Positions 44,341 to 53,097 of a DNA stretch of 64,000 bases are shown one piece after another. Within the stretch, counting starts at the first letter, position 1. Each line of letters starts with the position of its first letter. The translations under genes were made by a program, and so were the position numbers. The stretch comes from RCIO01 sp965232405 (GTDB taxonomy: Bacteria; Pseudomonadota; Alphaproteobacteria; Rhizobiales; Rhizobiaceae), in the NCBI GenBank assembly GCA_965232405.1, contig OZ246966.1, positions 868,001 to 932,000 of the forward strand, in the 5' to 3' direction. Below the pieces are notes generated by a model. The model ran no database searches. It had not been told where the DNA came from and was given only the letters and a program-made list of their open reading frames with translations.

Positions 44341-45041
44341 TCAGCTCCTATGCGGCGCGAAATGCGCCTGGCCAGGATTTCCGATGCAAGCAGCGCAACC
44401 ATCGAAATGGCGATGGAAACCAGCGTCAGCCGTAGTGCAGCGCTTTCACCGCCCGGCACCTGCAGGAAGGTGTAGATGGCGGTTGGCAGCGTCTGTGTTT
44501 CGCCCGGAATGTTGGAGACGAAGGTGATCGTTGCGCCGAATTCGCCCATCGCCTTGGCGAAAGCGAGGATCGCGCCGGCAACGATGCCCGGCAGTGCAAG
44601 CGGCAGTGTGATAGTGACGAAGACCCAGATACGGCTGGCGCCAAGCGTTGATGCCGCCGCCTCAAGGCGGCGGTCGACGGCCTCGATCGAGAGCCGGATG
44701 GCGCGGACCATCAGAGGAAATCCCATGATCGCGCAGGCGAGTGCCGCACCGGTCCACCGGAACGAAAACACGATGCCGAACCAGTCATCCAGAAAGGCGC
44801 CGATCGGCCCCTGACGCCCGAAACCCAGCAACAGCAGATAGCCGGTGACGACCGGCGGCATGATCAATGGCAAATGCACAACGCCATCCAGCAGCAGCCG
44901 GCCGGGGAAGCGGCCCCGCGCCAGCACCAGCGCGATCAGAACGCCCAATGGCAGGCTGAGGACGGTCGCCCAGATTGCGACGCGCAGCGACAGCAAAACG
45001 GCGTCCCACTCCTCAGGCCCCAGTCCCAGCCATTCCATCAT
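44337..45041 (-). CDS. modB: Molybdate ABC transporter permease ModB
   Basis: 234 residues with about five or six helices. The BPD permease coupling loop is EAAASTLGASRIWVFVTITLPLALPGIVAGAILAFAKAMGEFGAT, an intact EAA motif ending in the FAKAMGEFGAT stretch typical of ModB. It is the inner-membrane channel for molybdate, starting nine bases after modA and overlapping modC. Confidence 0.95.
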   Translation of the reverse strand: MMEWLGLGPEEWDAVLLSLRVAIWATVLSLPLGVLIALVLARGRFPGRLLLDGVVHLPLIMPPVVTGYLLLLGFGRQGPIGAFLDDWFGIVFSFRWTGAALACAIMGFPLMVRAIRLSIEAVDRRLEAAASTLGASRIWVFVTITLPLALPGIVAGAILAFAKAMGEFGATITFVSNIPGETQTLPTAIYTFLQVPGGESAALRLTLVSIAISMVALLASEILARRISRRIGAE

Positions 45042-45050
45042 GCGACCCGC

Positions 45051-45848
45051 CTAATTCGACAATTGCGGCGCGATTACCGCAAAGCCTTGCGCCTCGAATA
45101 GGGTGCGGGCGGTGTCGCCCCCCACAAACTCGAGATAGTCCGAGGATGCAGGGTTGTCCGAGCCAGAAAGGACAGCGGCGGGATAGACGATCGGCGGGTG
45201 GGTTTCGGCTGGAAACCGACCGACAATACGTACATCGGTGTCTGCCATCGCGTCCGTCAGGTAGACTATGCCCAGTGGCGCTTCGCCGGTGGAAACGAGC
45301 GCCAGGGCCGCACGCACATTCTCTGCCTGCGCGGTGCGATCCTTCACCGTGTCCCACACGCCCAGCGCCTCGAGTGCAGCCTTGGCGTATTTGCCTGCAG
45401 GCACGGCGTCGGTGTTGGCGATTGCCAACCGGCCGCCGCCGATGAGAGCGGCCAGATCGAAACCGGGTTCGATGGTCGTCTCTGCGTCTGACGCGGAGGG
45501 CGCGATAAGCACGAGGCTGTTGCCGAGCAGCCGGAGTTCCGTCCCCCGTTTCGTCAACCCTCGGCTCGAAAGGTAGTCCATCCAGTCGACATCCGCCGAA
45601 ATGAACACATCCGCAGGTGCGCCCTGTTCGATCTGGCGGGCAAGTGCGGAGCTGCCGGCGTAGGAGACAACCACCTCCCCATCGGTCTCACTGGTGTAGG
45701 CTGCCGAGACATTGTCGAGCGCGTTTTTGAGACTGGCAGCGGCAAAGATCACCAGCCGGTCACCTGCCCGCGCGGACAGCGGCAGGAGTAACAGCAGCGC
45801 GGCGAACACGGCGATTGCGCAATGCACCGGTCGGCCTCTCACCCTCAT
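45051..45848 (-). CDS. modA: Periplasmic molybdate-binding protein ModA
   Basis: 265 residues from ATG 45848 (GGAG seven bases upstream); ATG 45854 and 45875 are alternatives. Signal peptide of about 28 residues (hydrophobic AVFAALLLLLPLSARA). Family motifs FAAASLKNALDNVSAAY, VVSYAGSSALARQIEQGAPADVFISAD and NTDAVPAGKYAKAALE provide the Ser, Ala and Tyr ligands of the oxyanion. First gene of modABC-modE with a ModE box 34 bases upstream. Confidence 0.95.
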   Translation of the reverse strand: MRVRGRPVHCAIAVFAALLLLLPLSARAGDRLVIFAAASLKNALDNVSAAYTSETDGEVVVSYAGSSALARQIEQGAPADVFISADVDWMDYLSSRGLTKRGTELRLLGNSLVLIAPSASDAETTIEPGFDLAALIGGGRLAIANTDAVPAGKYAKAALEALGVWDTVKDRTAQAENVRAALALVSTGEAPLGIVYLTDAMADTDVRIVGRFPAETHPPIVYPAAVLSGSDNPASSDYLEFVGGDTARTLFEAQGFAVIAPQLSN

Positions 45849-45881
45849 TACCATTCTCCACTTCCGCGTTCTCAAGCGCGT

Positions 45882-45909
45882 CTCGTTATATACCGCAGAA
45901 TATAACGAG
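45882..45909 (-). promoter_or_regulatory. ModE box upstream of modA
   Basis: CTCGTTATAT (45882-45891) and ATATAACGAG (45900-45909) are perfect inverted arms around 8 bp. This fits the E. coli ModE consensus CGNTATATA-N6-TATATAACG with one mismatch. Position just upstream of modA implies repression of modABC-modE when molybdate is plentiful. Confidence 0.85.
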
Positions 45910-46003
45910 CAAGACAGCTTGATCTATTTCGCTATGCGGAATGAATTTTCGCAACTTGCGCGCTTGTGTCGCATTTGGCACTGTCTTACGCAGTTCTCGG
46001 GCG

Positions 46004-46043
46004 TTGACCGCCCACGAGGATTGCAACATACTCGGTAGTATGT
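46004..46043 (+). promoter_or_regulatory. Promoter and overlapping operator of pcaD-like gene
   Basis: TTGACC (46004-46009), 17-base spacer, CATACT (46027-46032) form a good sigma70-type promoter. The -10 is inside an inverted repeat ACATACT (46026-46032) / AGTATGT (46037-46043) with a 4-base spacer, so a regulator binding there would block initiation. The gene start is 21 bases downstream. Confidence 0.5.
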
Positions 46044-46063
46044 CGCCCTTGGGAGGAGATTGG

Positions 46064-46846
46064 ATGCGATTTGCGCGCGTCAATGGCGTGGTGCTTCATC
46101 ACGCGGTGCGCGGCCCGGCCGATGGGCCGGTGATCGTATTTTCCAACTCCCTGGGCACCGATTTCCGCATCTGGGATGCGGTCGTTGCCGACCTCGAAAG
46201 GGACTACCGGCTCGTCCTATACGACAAGCGCGGGCATGGGCTTTCAGAGGCCACGCCGGCGCCCTACGCACTGACCGATCATGTCGGTGATCTTGCTGCG
46301 CTGCTCGACCACCTGGGCGTTGGCCGGGCGACAATTGTCGGACTTTCGGTCGGCGGGTTGATTGCGCAGGGGCTGGCGGCCCTGCGTCCCGAACTGGTCG
46401 AACGGCTTGTGCTGTGTGACACGGCGCACAAGATCGGCAACGATGAACTGTGGAACTCGCGCATAGATGCTGTCACCCGCGACGGAATTGCCTCACTCGC
46501 CGATGGCATCATGCAGCGCTGGTTTACGCCAGTATTTCGCAGACCGGACAATGCGGACTTTGCCGGCTACATGGCGATGCTCACGCGCACGACCGTCGAC
46601 GGTTATGCCGGCACAAGCGCGGCATTGCGCGATGCCGATCTGACAGAATCGACGCGGGCGCTGAAGGTGCCCGTTCTTTGTCTCGTCGGAGATCAGGACG
46701 GTTCGACGCCGCCGGATCTTGTGCGCTCAACAGCCGAGCTGATCGAAGGCGCGCAATTCGAGATCGTTGCAGATGCCGGCCATCTGCCCTGCATCGAGCA
46801 GCCGCAAGCAACGGTGAAGCTGATCCGGCAATTTTTGAAAGCATGA
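46064..46846 (+). CDS. pcaD: 3-oxoadipate enol-lactonase-like alpha/beta hydrolase
   Basis: 260 residues from ATG 46064 with GGGAGGAG upstream; the longer frame runs through the promoter. Alpha/beta-hydrolase fold with HHAVRGP, oxyanion-side FSNSLGTDFRIWD, nucleophile elbow GLSVGG near residue 95, acid Asp in LVGDQDGSTPP and His in DAGHLPCIEQP. The PcaD-type sequence suggests hydrolysis of an enol-lactone to 3-oxoadipate, but no other pca gene is here. It precedes pimF by 40 bases on the same strand and may act on a lactone entering dicarboxylate beta-oxidation. Confidence 0.8.
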   Translation: MRFARVNGVVLHHAVRGPADGPVIVFSNSLGTDFRIWDAVVADLERDYRLVLYDKRGHGLSEATPAPYALTDHVGDLAALLDHLGVGRATIVGLSVGGLIAQGLAALRPELVERLVLCDTAHKIGNDELWNSRIDAVTRDGIASLADGIMQRWFTPVFRRPDNADFAGYMAMLTRTTVDGYAGTSAALRDADLTESTRALKVPVLCLVGDQDGSTPPDLVRSTAELIEGAQFEIVADAGHLPCIEQPQATVKLIRQFLKA

Positions 46847-46886
46847 CGTTCCGGCCGCACTGGTCGCGGTCGAACTGGGGGAGTGA

Positions 46887-48977
46887 ATGAGCGATATCAT
46901 TACAGTCACACGTGAAGGCGACGTTGCGGTTGTCACCATCGACAATCCGCCGGTCAATGTTCTGAGCTTCCACATGCGTCAGCCGCTCTATGCAGCGCTG
47001 GAAACGCTGGGCGCCGACGAGGGCGTCAAGGCGATCGTGATAACATGCGCGGGCGGAACCTTCGTTGCCGGCGCCGACATCACGGAGTTCGGTACGCCCA
47101 AGGCTCTGGAGCGGCCCAACCTTGCCGATCTCTGTGTGCTGATCGAAGACACGCCAAAGCCGGTGATCGCAGCCATTCATGGCACCGCACTCGGCGGCGG
47201 ACTTGAACTCGCGCTTTCCTGTCATTTCCGTGTCGCCGTGCCGACCGCGAAGCTCGGCCTGCCGGAAGTGAAACTCGGCCTGCTTCCGGGTGCCGGCGGC
47301 ACAGTGCGGCTGCCGCGCGTGGTCGGCCCCGAAAAGGCGCTGAAGATGATCGTGTCGGGCAATCCGATCGGCGCGGCGGAAGCTCTGAATTCGGATCTTG
47401 TCGACGCAATTGCCGACAATGATCTGGTGGCCGATGCGGTCGCGTTCGCCAAGGCATCGATAGCCGAAGGAAAGCCGCTGGTGCGTATTCGCGACCGCGA
47501 CGAGAAGCTCGCCCAGACGCGCGCCAACACCGAAGGCTTCGAAGGCTTGATCAAGGAAGTGACGCGCAAGGCGCGCGGGCTCGAAGCGCCTGTGGCGGCT
47601 GCGGGCGCGGTGCGCAACGCGCTGGAGATGGGTTTCGATGAGGCGCTCAAGGCGGAGCGCGCCGCATTCGTACATCTGGTCCAGGGCGACCAGTCGCGCG
47701 CCCAGCGCCATCTCTTCTTCGCCGAGCGCGAAGCCGCCAAGGTCGCTGGCGTTGGTAAGGATGTAAAACCGCGCGCGCTGAACTGCGCCGGCGTCATCGG
47801 TGCCGGCACGATGGGCGGCGGCATTGCCATGTCGCTCGCCAATGGCGGCGTCCCGGTCACCATCCTCGAAATGAGCGAGGAAGCTCTGGAACGAGGTCTG
47901 GGAGTGATCTCGAAGAATTATTCAGTGTCCGTCGATCGCGGGTCGATTTCGGCCGAAGAGCGCGATGCTCGGCTCGGCCGAATCACCGGTACCACCGACT
48001 ATGCCGACCTTGCCGATTGCGACCTGATCATCGAGGCGGTGTTTGAGGAAATGCCGATCAAGAAGGAAGTGTTCGGCAAGCTGGATCAGATCGCCAAGCC
48101 GGGTGCGATCCTGGCGTCCAACACGTCCTATCTCGACGTCAACGAGATCGCAGCATGCACCAGCCGACCGCAGGATGTGCTTGGCATGCACTTCTTCTCC
48201 CCCGCCAATGTGATGCGGCTTCTGGAAATCGTGCGCGGCGAGAAGACCGCGCCGGACGTACTCGCTACGGCGCTGGCCGCGGGCCGGCGCATGAAGAAGG
48301 TTCCGGTCGTCGTTGGTGTGTGCCACGGCTTCGTCGGCAACCGCATGCTTTCCTCGCGTTCCTCCGAACTGGAAGCGCTGCTGCTGGAAGGTTCGACGCC
48401 GGAAGAGATCGACAAGGCGTTTCTGGATTTCGGCTGGCCGATGGGTCCGTTCCAGATGGGCGATCTCGCCGGCCTCGACATTGGCTGGCGCACTCGCAAG
48501 TCGCTGGGCAAGACGGCGGTGATCGGCGATGCGCTATGCGAAGCCGGCCGTTTCGGCCAGAAGACCGGCAAGGGCTTCTACCTCTACGAAGAGGGGTCGC
48601 GGAAGCCGACGCCCGACCCGGAGGTCACGAAACTGATTGAGGACAAGGCGCGCGAACTGGGCGTCAACCGCCGCGACATTCCGGCCGAAGAAATCATCGA
48701 ACGCACGCTCTATCCGATGATCAATGAGGGGGCGAAGATCCTCGAAGAGAAGATCGCGCAGCGGCCCTCCGACATCGATATTGTGTGGACCAACGGCTAC
48801 GGATTTCCGATCGGAAAGGGCGGCCCGATGTTCTGGGCCGACCTGGAAGGCCTGCCGAAGATCGTCGAGCGGCTTGAGCACTGGCACGGAAAAACTGGCA
48901 ACGATGTCTTCAAGCCCGCCCGGTCGCTGACACGGCTCGCGCAGTCGGGTGGCAGCTTTTCGGCCAGGCCGGCCTAG
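46887..48977 (+). CDS. pimF: Bifunctional enoyl-CoA hydratase / 3-hydroxyacyl-CoA dehydrogenase (PimF-like)
   Basis: 696 residues. An N-terminal crotonase domain (about 1-190) has GGTFVAGADITEF and GTALGGGLELALSCHFRVA for the oxyanion hole, with PEVKLGLLPGAGGTVRLPR holding the catalytic Glu. The NAD-binding HAD domain begins at about 298 (GVIGAGTMGGGIAMSLANGG), with HFFSPANVMRLLEIVRG carrying the catalytic His and a C-terminal duplicated helical domain. It performs two middle steps of beta-oxidation. It heads pimFABCD, the gene order known from Rhodopseudomonas palustris. Confidence 0.93.
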   Translation: MSDIITVTREGDVAVVTIDNPPVNVLSFHMRQPLYAALETLGADEGVKAIVITCAGGTFVAGADITEFGTPKALERPNLADLCVLIEDTPKPVIAAIHGTALGGGLELALSCHFRVAVPTAKLGLPEVKLGLLPGAGGTVRLPRVVGPEKALKMIVSGNPIGAAEALNSDLVDAIADNDLVADAVAFAKASIAEGKPLVRIRDRDEKLAQTRANTEGFEGLIKEVTRKARGLEAPVAAAGAVRNALEMGFDEALKAERAAFVHLVQGDQSRAQRHLFFAEREAAKVAGVGKDVKPRALNCAGVIGAGTMGGGIAMSLANGGVPVTILEMSEEALERGLGVISKNYSVSVDRGSISAEERDARLGRITGTTDYADLADCDLIIEAVFEEMPIKKEVFGKLDQIAKPGAILASNTSYLDVNEIAACTSRPQDVLGMHFFSPANVMRLLEIVRGEKTAPDVLATALAAGRRMKKVPVVVGVCHGFVGNRMLSSRSSELEALLLEGSTPEEIDKAFLDFGWPMGPFQMGDLAGLDIGWRTRKSLGKTAVIGDALCEAGRFGQKTGKGFYLYEEGSRKPTPDPEVTKLIEDKARELGVNRRDIPAEEIIERTLYPMINEGAKILEEKIAQRPSDIDIVWTNGYGFPIGKGGPMFWADLEGLPKIVERLEHWHGKTGNDVFKPARSLTRLAQSGGSFSARPA

Positions 48978-48981
48978 ACCG

Positions 48982-50649
48982 ATGGACCTGGCCAACGCCC
49001 CCTGGAAGGCAATCTACCCGCCGGGTCTATCCCCGGATGTGGAGCTTGACGCCTATCCGGTGCACGAAATCGTGGACCGGGCGGCGGTCGACTGGGGTGA
49101 CACGGCCGCATTCAGCTTTCGCGGGCGCATAACGAGCTACACCGACCTGAAGAGCGCGGTCGACCGGTGCGCACGCGCCTTCATGGCGGCGGGACTGGCA
49201 AAGGGCGCGCGCGTCGCGCTTTACCTGCCCAACACGCTCTATCACCCGATCGCATTTTTTGGAGCGGTGAAAGCCGGGCTGACAATCGTCCACCTGTCGC
49301 CGCTAGATGGCGACCTGGTGCTGCGGCACAAGCTTACCGACAGCGGCGCCAGGGTGATTGTGACCACCAATATCGGCGACATGGCCGTCAAGGCCGCAAG
49401 CCTGATCGGCGCTGGTGTCGTGGACCGCGTCATCGTTGGCGAAGACGCCGCACTTGGCGTTTCGGAACTCGCCGGCCCGATGCCTACGGATGATGGCGTC
49501 ACTCCGTTTGCAGAGTTCATTCGCGACCAGTCCGACGCGCACTTGCCAGAAGTCTCGCCCGACGATCTTGCGCTGCTGCAATATACCGGCGGCACGACCG
49601 GCCTGCCCAAAGGCGCGATGCTGACCCACCGCAACCTGTCGACCTCCGTCTCCGCCTATGACCGCTGGTTCGAGGGGTTCGACCTGACCAGCCCCGGCGA
49701 GGACCGCGTCATCCTGGTGCTGCCGCTGTTCCATATCTATGCGTTGTCGGCGGTAATGCTGCGCGCCCTCAACAACGGCCTCGAACTGATCATGCATACG
49801 CGGTTCGATGCCGAGACGGTGCTTGCCGACATAGAGACGGGCGCGACCAGCTTTCCCGGCGTACCGACCATGTGGATCGCGATTGCCGCTCTTCCCGACT
49901 TCGAAAATCGCAACCTTTCCTCGCTGCGTTACTGCGCCTCCGGCGGCGCGCCGCTGCCGGTAGAGATCGCGCGCAAGATCAAGTCCCGCTGCGGACATGA
50001 CGTGCTCGGCGGCTGGGGCATGACGGAGACCTCGCCCGCCGGAACCAACATTCCCCAGACGCGGCCGGACAAGGTCGGCACGATTGGCGTGCCGCTGCCG
50101 GGCATCTGGATGGATGTGGTCGCACTCGATGATCCCACGCGCGTGCTTCCCGCCGGAGAGACGGGGGAACTGCGCATCGTTGGGCCTAACGTCACCGAAG
50201 GCTACTGGAACCGGCCGGAGGAGACCGCATCTTCCTTCTCCGAAGGCGGTCTGCTGACCGGCGATATCGGCTTCATGGACGAAGAAGGGTTCTTCACCAT
50301 CGTCGACCGCAAGAAGGACATGATCCTGTGCGGCGGCTTCAACGTCTATCCGCAGCTCATCGAGCAGGCGATCTACGAACATCCCGACGTGGAAGAAGTA
50401 CTGGTGGTCGGCATACCCGACGACTATCGCGGCGAAGCAGCCAAGGCGTTCATCAAATTGCATGCCGGCGCAGAGACACTGACCCTTGACGCGCTGCGCG
50501 CTTTCCTGAAAAGCCGGCTTGGACCACATGAACTGCCGACCGCAATCGACCTGCGCGACGCGCTGCCGCGAACGCCGGTTGGCAAGCTTTCGAAACTCGA
50601 ACTGAAACAGGAAGAAGCGAAGCGGCAGCAGGCCGCCATTGCTTCCTGA
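48982..50649 (+). CDS. pimA: Dicarboxylate/fatty acid-CoA ligase (PimA-like, AMP-forming)
   Basis: 555 residues from ATG 48982, four bases after pimF. The ANL-family P-loop YTGGTTGLPKGA starts at residue 201, with GGWGMTETSPAGT (A5), LLTGDIGFMDEEGFFTIVDRKKDMILCGGFNVYP (A7-A8) and the catalytic Lys in PRTPVGKLSKLEL near the end. It activates a dicarboxylic or fatty acid with ATP and CoA. The pimelate assignment rests on operon order, not on residues I can verify. Confidence 0.9.
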   Translation: MDLANAPWKAIYPPGLSPDVELDAYPVHEIVDRAAVDWGDTAAFSFRGRITSYTDLKSAVDRCARAFMAAGLAKGARVALYLPNTLYHPIAFFGAVKAGLTIVHLSPLDGDLVLRHKLTDSGARVIVTTNIGDMAVKAASLIGAGVVDRVIVGEDAALGVSELAGPMPTDDGVTPFAEFIRDQSDAHLPEVSPDDLALLQYTGGTTGLPKGAMLTHRNLSTSVSAYDRWFEGFDLTSPGEDRVILVLPLFHIYALSAVMLRALNNGLELIMHTRFDAETVLADIETGATSFPGVPTMWIAIAALPDFENRNLSSLRYCASGGAPLPVEIARKIKSRCGHDVLGGWGMTETSPAGTNIPQTRPDKVGTIGVPLPGIWMDVVALDDPTRVLPAGETGELRIVGPNVTEGYWNRPEETASSFSEGGLLTGDIGFMDEEGFFTIVDRKKDMILCGGFNVYPQLIEQAIYEHPDVEEVLVVGIPDDYRGEAAKAFIKLHAGAETLTLDALRAFLKSRLGPHELPTAIDLRDALPRTPVGKLSKLELKQEEAKRQQAAIAS

Positions 50650-50670
50650 AAAACCGAAGGAGAATGACGT

Positions 50671-51852
50671 ATGACTGAGGCGGTAATCGTCTCCACGGCC
50701 CGCACACCGGTTGGCAAGGCCTATCGCGGCGCATTGAACGACACGCCTGGAGCCACCATGGGCGGCCATGCGATTGCCGAAGCGCTGAAGCGCTCGGGGC
50801 TCGACGGCGGCGAGATCGAGGATGTCGTCATGGGCTGTGCGATGCAGGAAGGCACAACGGGCCTCAACGTCGCCCGCCGTTCCCTGCTCGTCGCCGGGCT
50901 GCCGGTCACGACGGCCGGCACCACGATCGACCGTCAGTGCTCTTCGGGACTTCAGTCGATGGCCGTGCTGGCCAATGCGATCCGCAATGACGGCGTGAAG
51001 GCCGGCATCGCCGGCGGGCTGGAATCGATCAGCCTCGTCCAGAACGATCACCGCAACACGCACCGGCTGCTCGACAAGACGCTGACCGGGCCTGCCGCAG
51101 ATGTGTATCTGCCGATGATCGACACGGCCGAAAACGTCGCCAAGCGCTACAATATCAGCCGCGAACAGCAGGATGAATACGGTCTCGAATGCCAGCGGCG
51201 CGTGGCGGCGGCCCGCGAAGCCGGAAAGTTCGATGACGAAATCGCGCCGATCGATGTGCGCATGGCGGTCATCGACAAAGAGACCAAGGAAGTCAGCCAC
51301 AAAAATGTGACGCTGGCGCATGACGAAGGCCCGCGTCCGGAAACAACCGCCGAAGGCCTTGCCGGCCTCAAGCCGGTGCGCGAAGGCGGCTGCATCACCG
51401 CCGGCAATGCCAGCCAGCTTTCGGACGGCGCATCGGCCAACGTCATGATGAACGCCAAGGAAGCGGAAAAGCGTGGCCTCACGCCACTGGGCATTTTCCG
51501 CGGCTTCAACGTCGCAGGCTGCGAACCCGACGAAATGGGCATCGGCCCGGTATTCGCCGTGCCGCGGCTGCTGGAGCGGCATGGGCTGAAGATTGACGAT
51601 ATCGGCCTTTGGGAACTCAACGAGGCCTTCGCGGTTCAGGTCATTTATTGCCGCGACAGGCTGGGCATCGACCCGGACAAGCTCAACGTCAATGGCGGCG
51701 CAATCGCGCTCGGCCATCCCTACGGCATGAGCGGGTCACGGCTTGCCGGCCACGCTCTGATCGAAGGCAAACGCCGCGGCGTCAAATATGCCGTCGTGAC
51801 CATGTGCGTCGGCGGCGGCATGGGGGCTGCCGGCCTGTTCGAAATCAACTGA
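50671..51852 (+). CDS. pimB: Acyl-CoA thiolase (acetyl-CoA C-acyltransferase, PimB-like)
   Basis: 393 residues. Nucleophile Cys90 is in DRQCSSGLQSM; the NEAFAVQ segment, the His in NGGAIALGHPYGMSG and the second Cys in MCVGGGMGAAGLFE complete a thiolase active site. It cleaves the 3-ketoacyl-CoA in the last step of each beta-oxidation cycle. GGAG precedes the start, 21 bases after pimA. Confidence 0.94.
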   Translation: MTEAVIVSTARTPVGKAYRGALNDTPGATMGGHAIAEALKRSGLDGGEIEDVVMGCAMQEGTTGLNVARRSLLVAGLPVTTAGTTIDRQCSSGLQSMAVLANAIRNDGVKAGIAGGLESISLVQNDHRNTHRLLDKTLTGPAADVYLPMIDTAENVAKRYNISREQQDEYGLECQRRVAAAREAGKFDDEIAPIDVRMAVIDKETKEVSHKNVTLAHDEGPRPETTAEGLAGLKPVREGGCITAGNASQLSDGASANVMMNAKEAEKRGLTPLGIFRGFNVAGCEPDEMGIGPVFAVPRLLERHGLKIDDIGLWELNEAFAVQVIYCRDRLGIDPDKLNVNGGAIALGHPYGMSGSRLAGHALIEGKRRGVKYAVVTMCVGGGMGAAGLFEIN

Positions 51853-51864
51853 GGAGACGGGACC

Positions 51865-53064
51865 ATGGAACTGCGTTTCACGCCTGAGGAAACCGCCTTC
51901 CGCGACGAGGTTCGCAGCTTCTTCGCGGAAAACGTGCCCGACGACATTCGCGACAAGATGAGCGAGGGCGAGCACATCGAAAAGGATGATTTCGTCCGCT
52001 GGACCCGCATCCTCAACGACAAGGGCTGGGCCGTTCCTCATTGGCCGGAAGAGTATGGCGGTACGGGCTGGGACCCCATGCGGCAGTACATCTTCCTGGA
52101 GGAACTGCAGCGCTATCCGGCGCCGACGCCTCTGCCATTCGGCGTGAACATGGTCGGGCCGGTCATATACACGTTCGGCAATGAGGAACAGAAGAAGCAG
52201 TTCCTGCCGCGCATCGCCAATCTCGACGACTGGTGGTGCCAGGGCTTTTCCGAGCCGGGCGCAGGTTCCGATCTTGCCTCGCTCAAGACACGAGCGATCC
52301 GTGACGGCGACCACTACATCGTCAACGGCCAGAAAACCTGGACGACCCTGGCGCAATATGCCGACTGGATCTTCTGCCTTGTCAGGACCGACACGGAGGC
52401 GAAAAAGCAGGAAGGCATTTCCTTCCTGCTGATCGACATGAAAACGCCCGGCATCGAAGTGCGGCCGATCATCACCATCGATGGCGGACGCGAGGTCAAC
52501 GAGGTGTTCTTCACCGACGTGAAGGTTCCGGTCGAAAATCTCGTCGGACAGGAAAACAAGGGCTGGGACTACGCCAAGTTCCTGCTTGGCAACGAACGCA
52601 CCAACATTGCCCGTGTGGGCATGTCGAAGCAGCGCATCGCTCGCGTGCGCGACCTCGCCTCGAAGGAAATGTCGGGTGGCCGGCCGCTGATCGAAGACGA
52701 ACGCTTCCGCGAGAAGCTGGCTTCGATCGAGATCGATCTCAAGGCGCTCGAACTGACCCAGCTTCGGGTTGTGGCTGCCGATGCCAAGCGCGGCAACACC
52801 GGCCGGCCCGATCCTGCGTCCTCAATCCTGAAGATCAAGGGGTCGGAAATCCAGCAGGGCATCACCCACCTCCTGATGCAGGTCATGGGTCCGCACGCCC
52901 TGCCCTATCACGAGGACATCGAGGGTTCGAACGAGCCGCCGATCGAGCCGGACTATGCGGCCGCAGCCGCACCCGGCTATTTCAATTACCGCAAGGTATC
53001 GATCTATGGCGGATCCAACGAGATCCAGAAGAACATCATCGCAAAGGCGGTGCTGGGGCTTTAG
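51865..53064 (+). CDS. pimC: Acyl-CoA dehydrogenase, large subunit type (PimC-like)
   Basis: 399 residues of the acyl-CoA dehydrogenase fold: N-terminal helical domain (RFTPEETAFRDEVRSFFAENVP), a beta domain with WCQGFSEPGAGSDLASLKTRA, and the C-terminal helical domain ending SIYGGSNEIQKNIIAKAVLGL, which contacts FAD. It starts 12 bases after pimB. In the R. palustris model PimC and PimD form one heteromeric pimeloyl-CoA dehydrogenase, and the same pairing is likely here. Confidence 0.92.
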   Translation: MELRFTPEETAFRDEVRSFFAENVPDDIRDKMSEGEHIEKDDFVRWTRILNDKGWAVPHWPEEYGGTGWDPMRQYIFLEELQRYPAPTPLPFGVNMVGPVIYTFGNEEQKKQFLPRIANLDDWWCQGFSEPGAGSDLASLKTRAIRDGDHYIVNGQKTWTTLAQYADWIFCLVRTDTEAKKQEGISFLLIDMKTPGIEVRPIITIDGGREVNEVFFTDVKVPVENLVGQENKGWDYAKFLLGNERTNIARVGMSKQRIARVRDLASKEMSGGRPLIEDERFREKLASIEIDLKALELTQLRVVAADAKRGNTGRPDPASSILKIKGSEIQQGITHLLMQVMGPHALPYHEDIEGSNEPPIEPDYAAAAAPGYFNYRKVSIYGGSNEIQKNIIAKAVLGL

Positions 53065-53097
53065 CTCCCCGGCCCGCACCATAATTCGGAACAGCAA

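Noticed and set aside
40953..45848. Direct link of the MoaD-like gene to molybdenum cofactor synthesis because mod genes are nearby
   Set aside because: The mod operon is convergent with marR and separately regulated; no moa or moe gene is present. Proximity alone is not evidence.
46581..47711. 376-codon open frame on the minus strand
   Set aside because: It is antisense to the end of pcaD and the start of pimF and has no recognisable domain.
49303..51717. 804-codon open frame on the minus strand
   Set aside because: It lies antisense to pimA and pimB, which have clear family motifs. Long antisense frames are common in high-GC DNA, and the translation matches no family I know.
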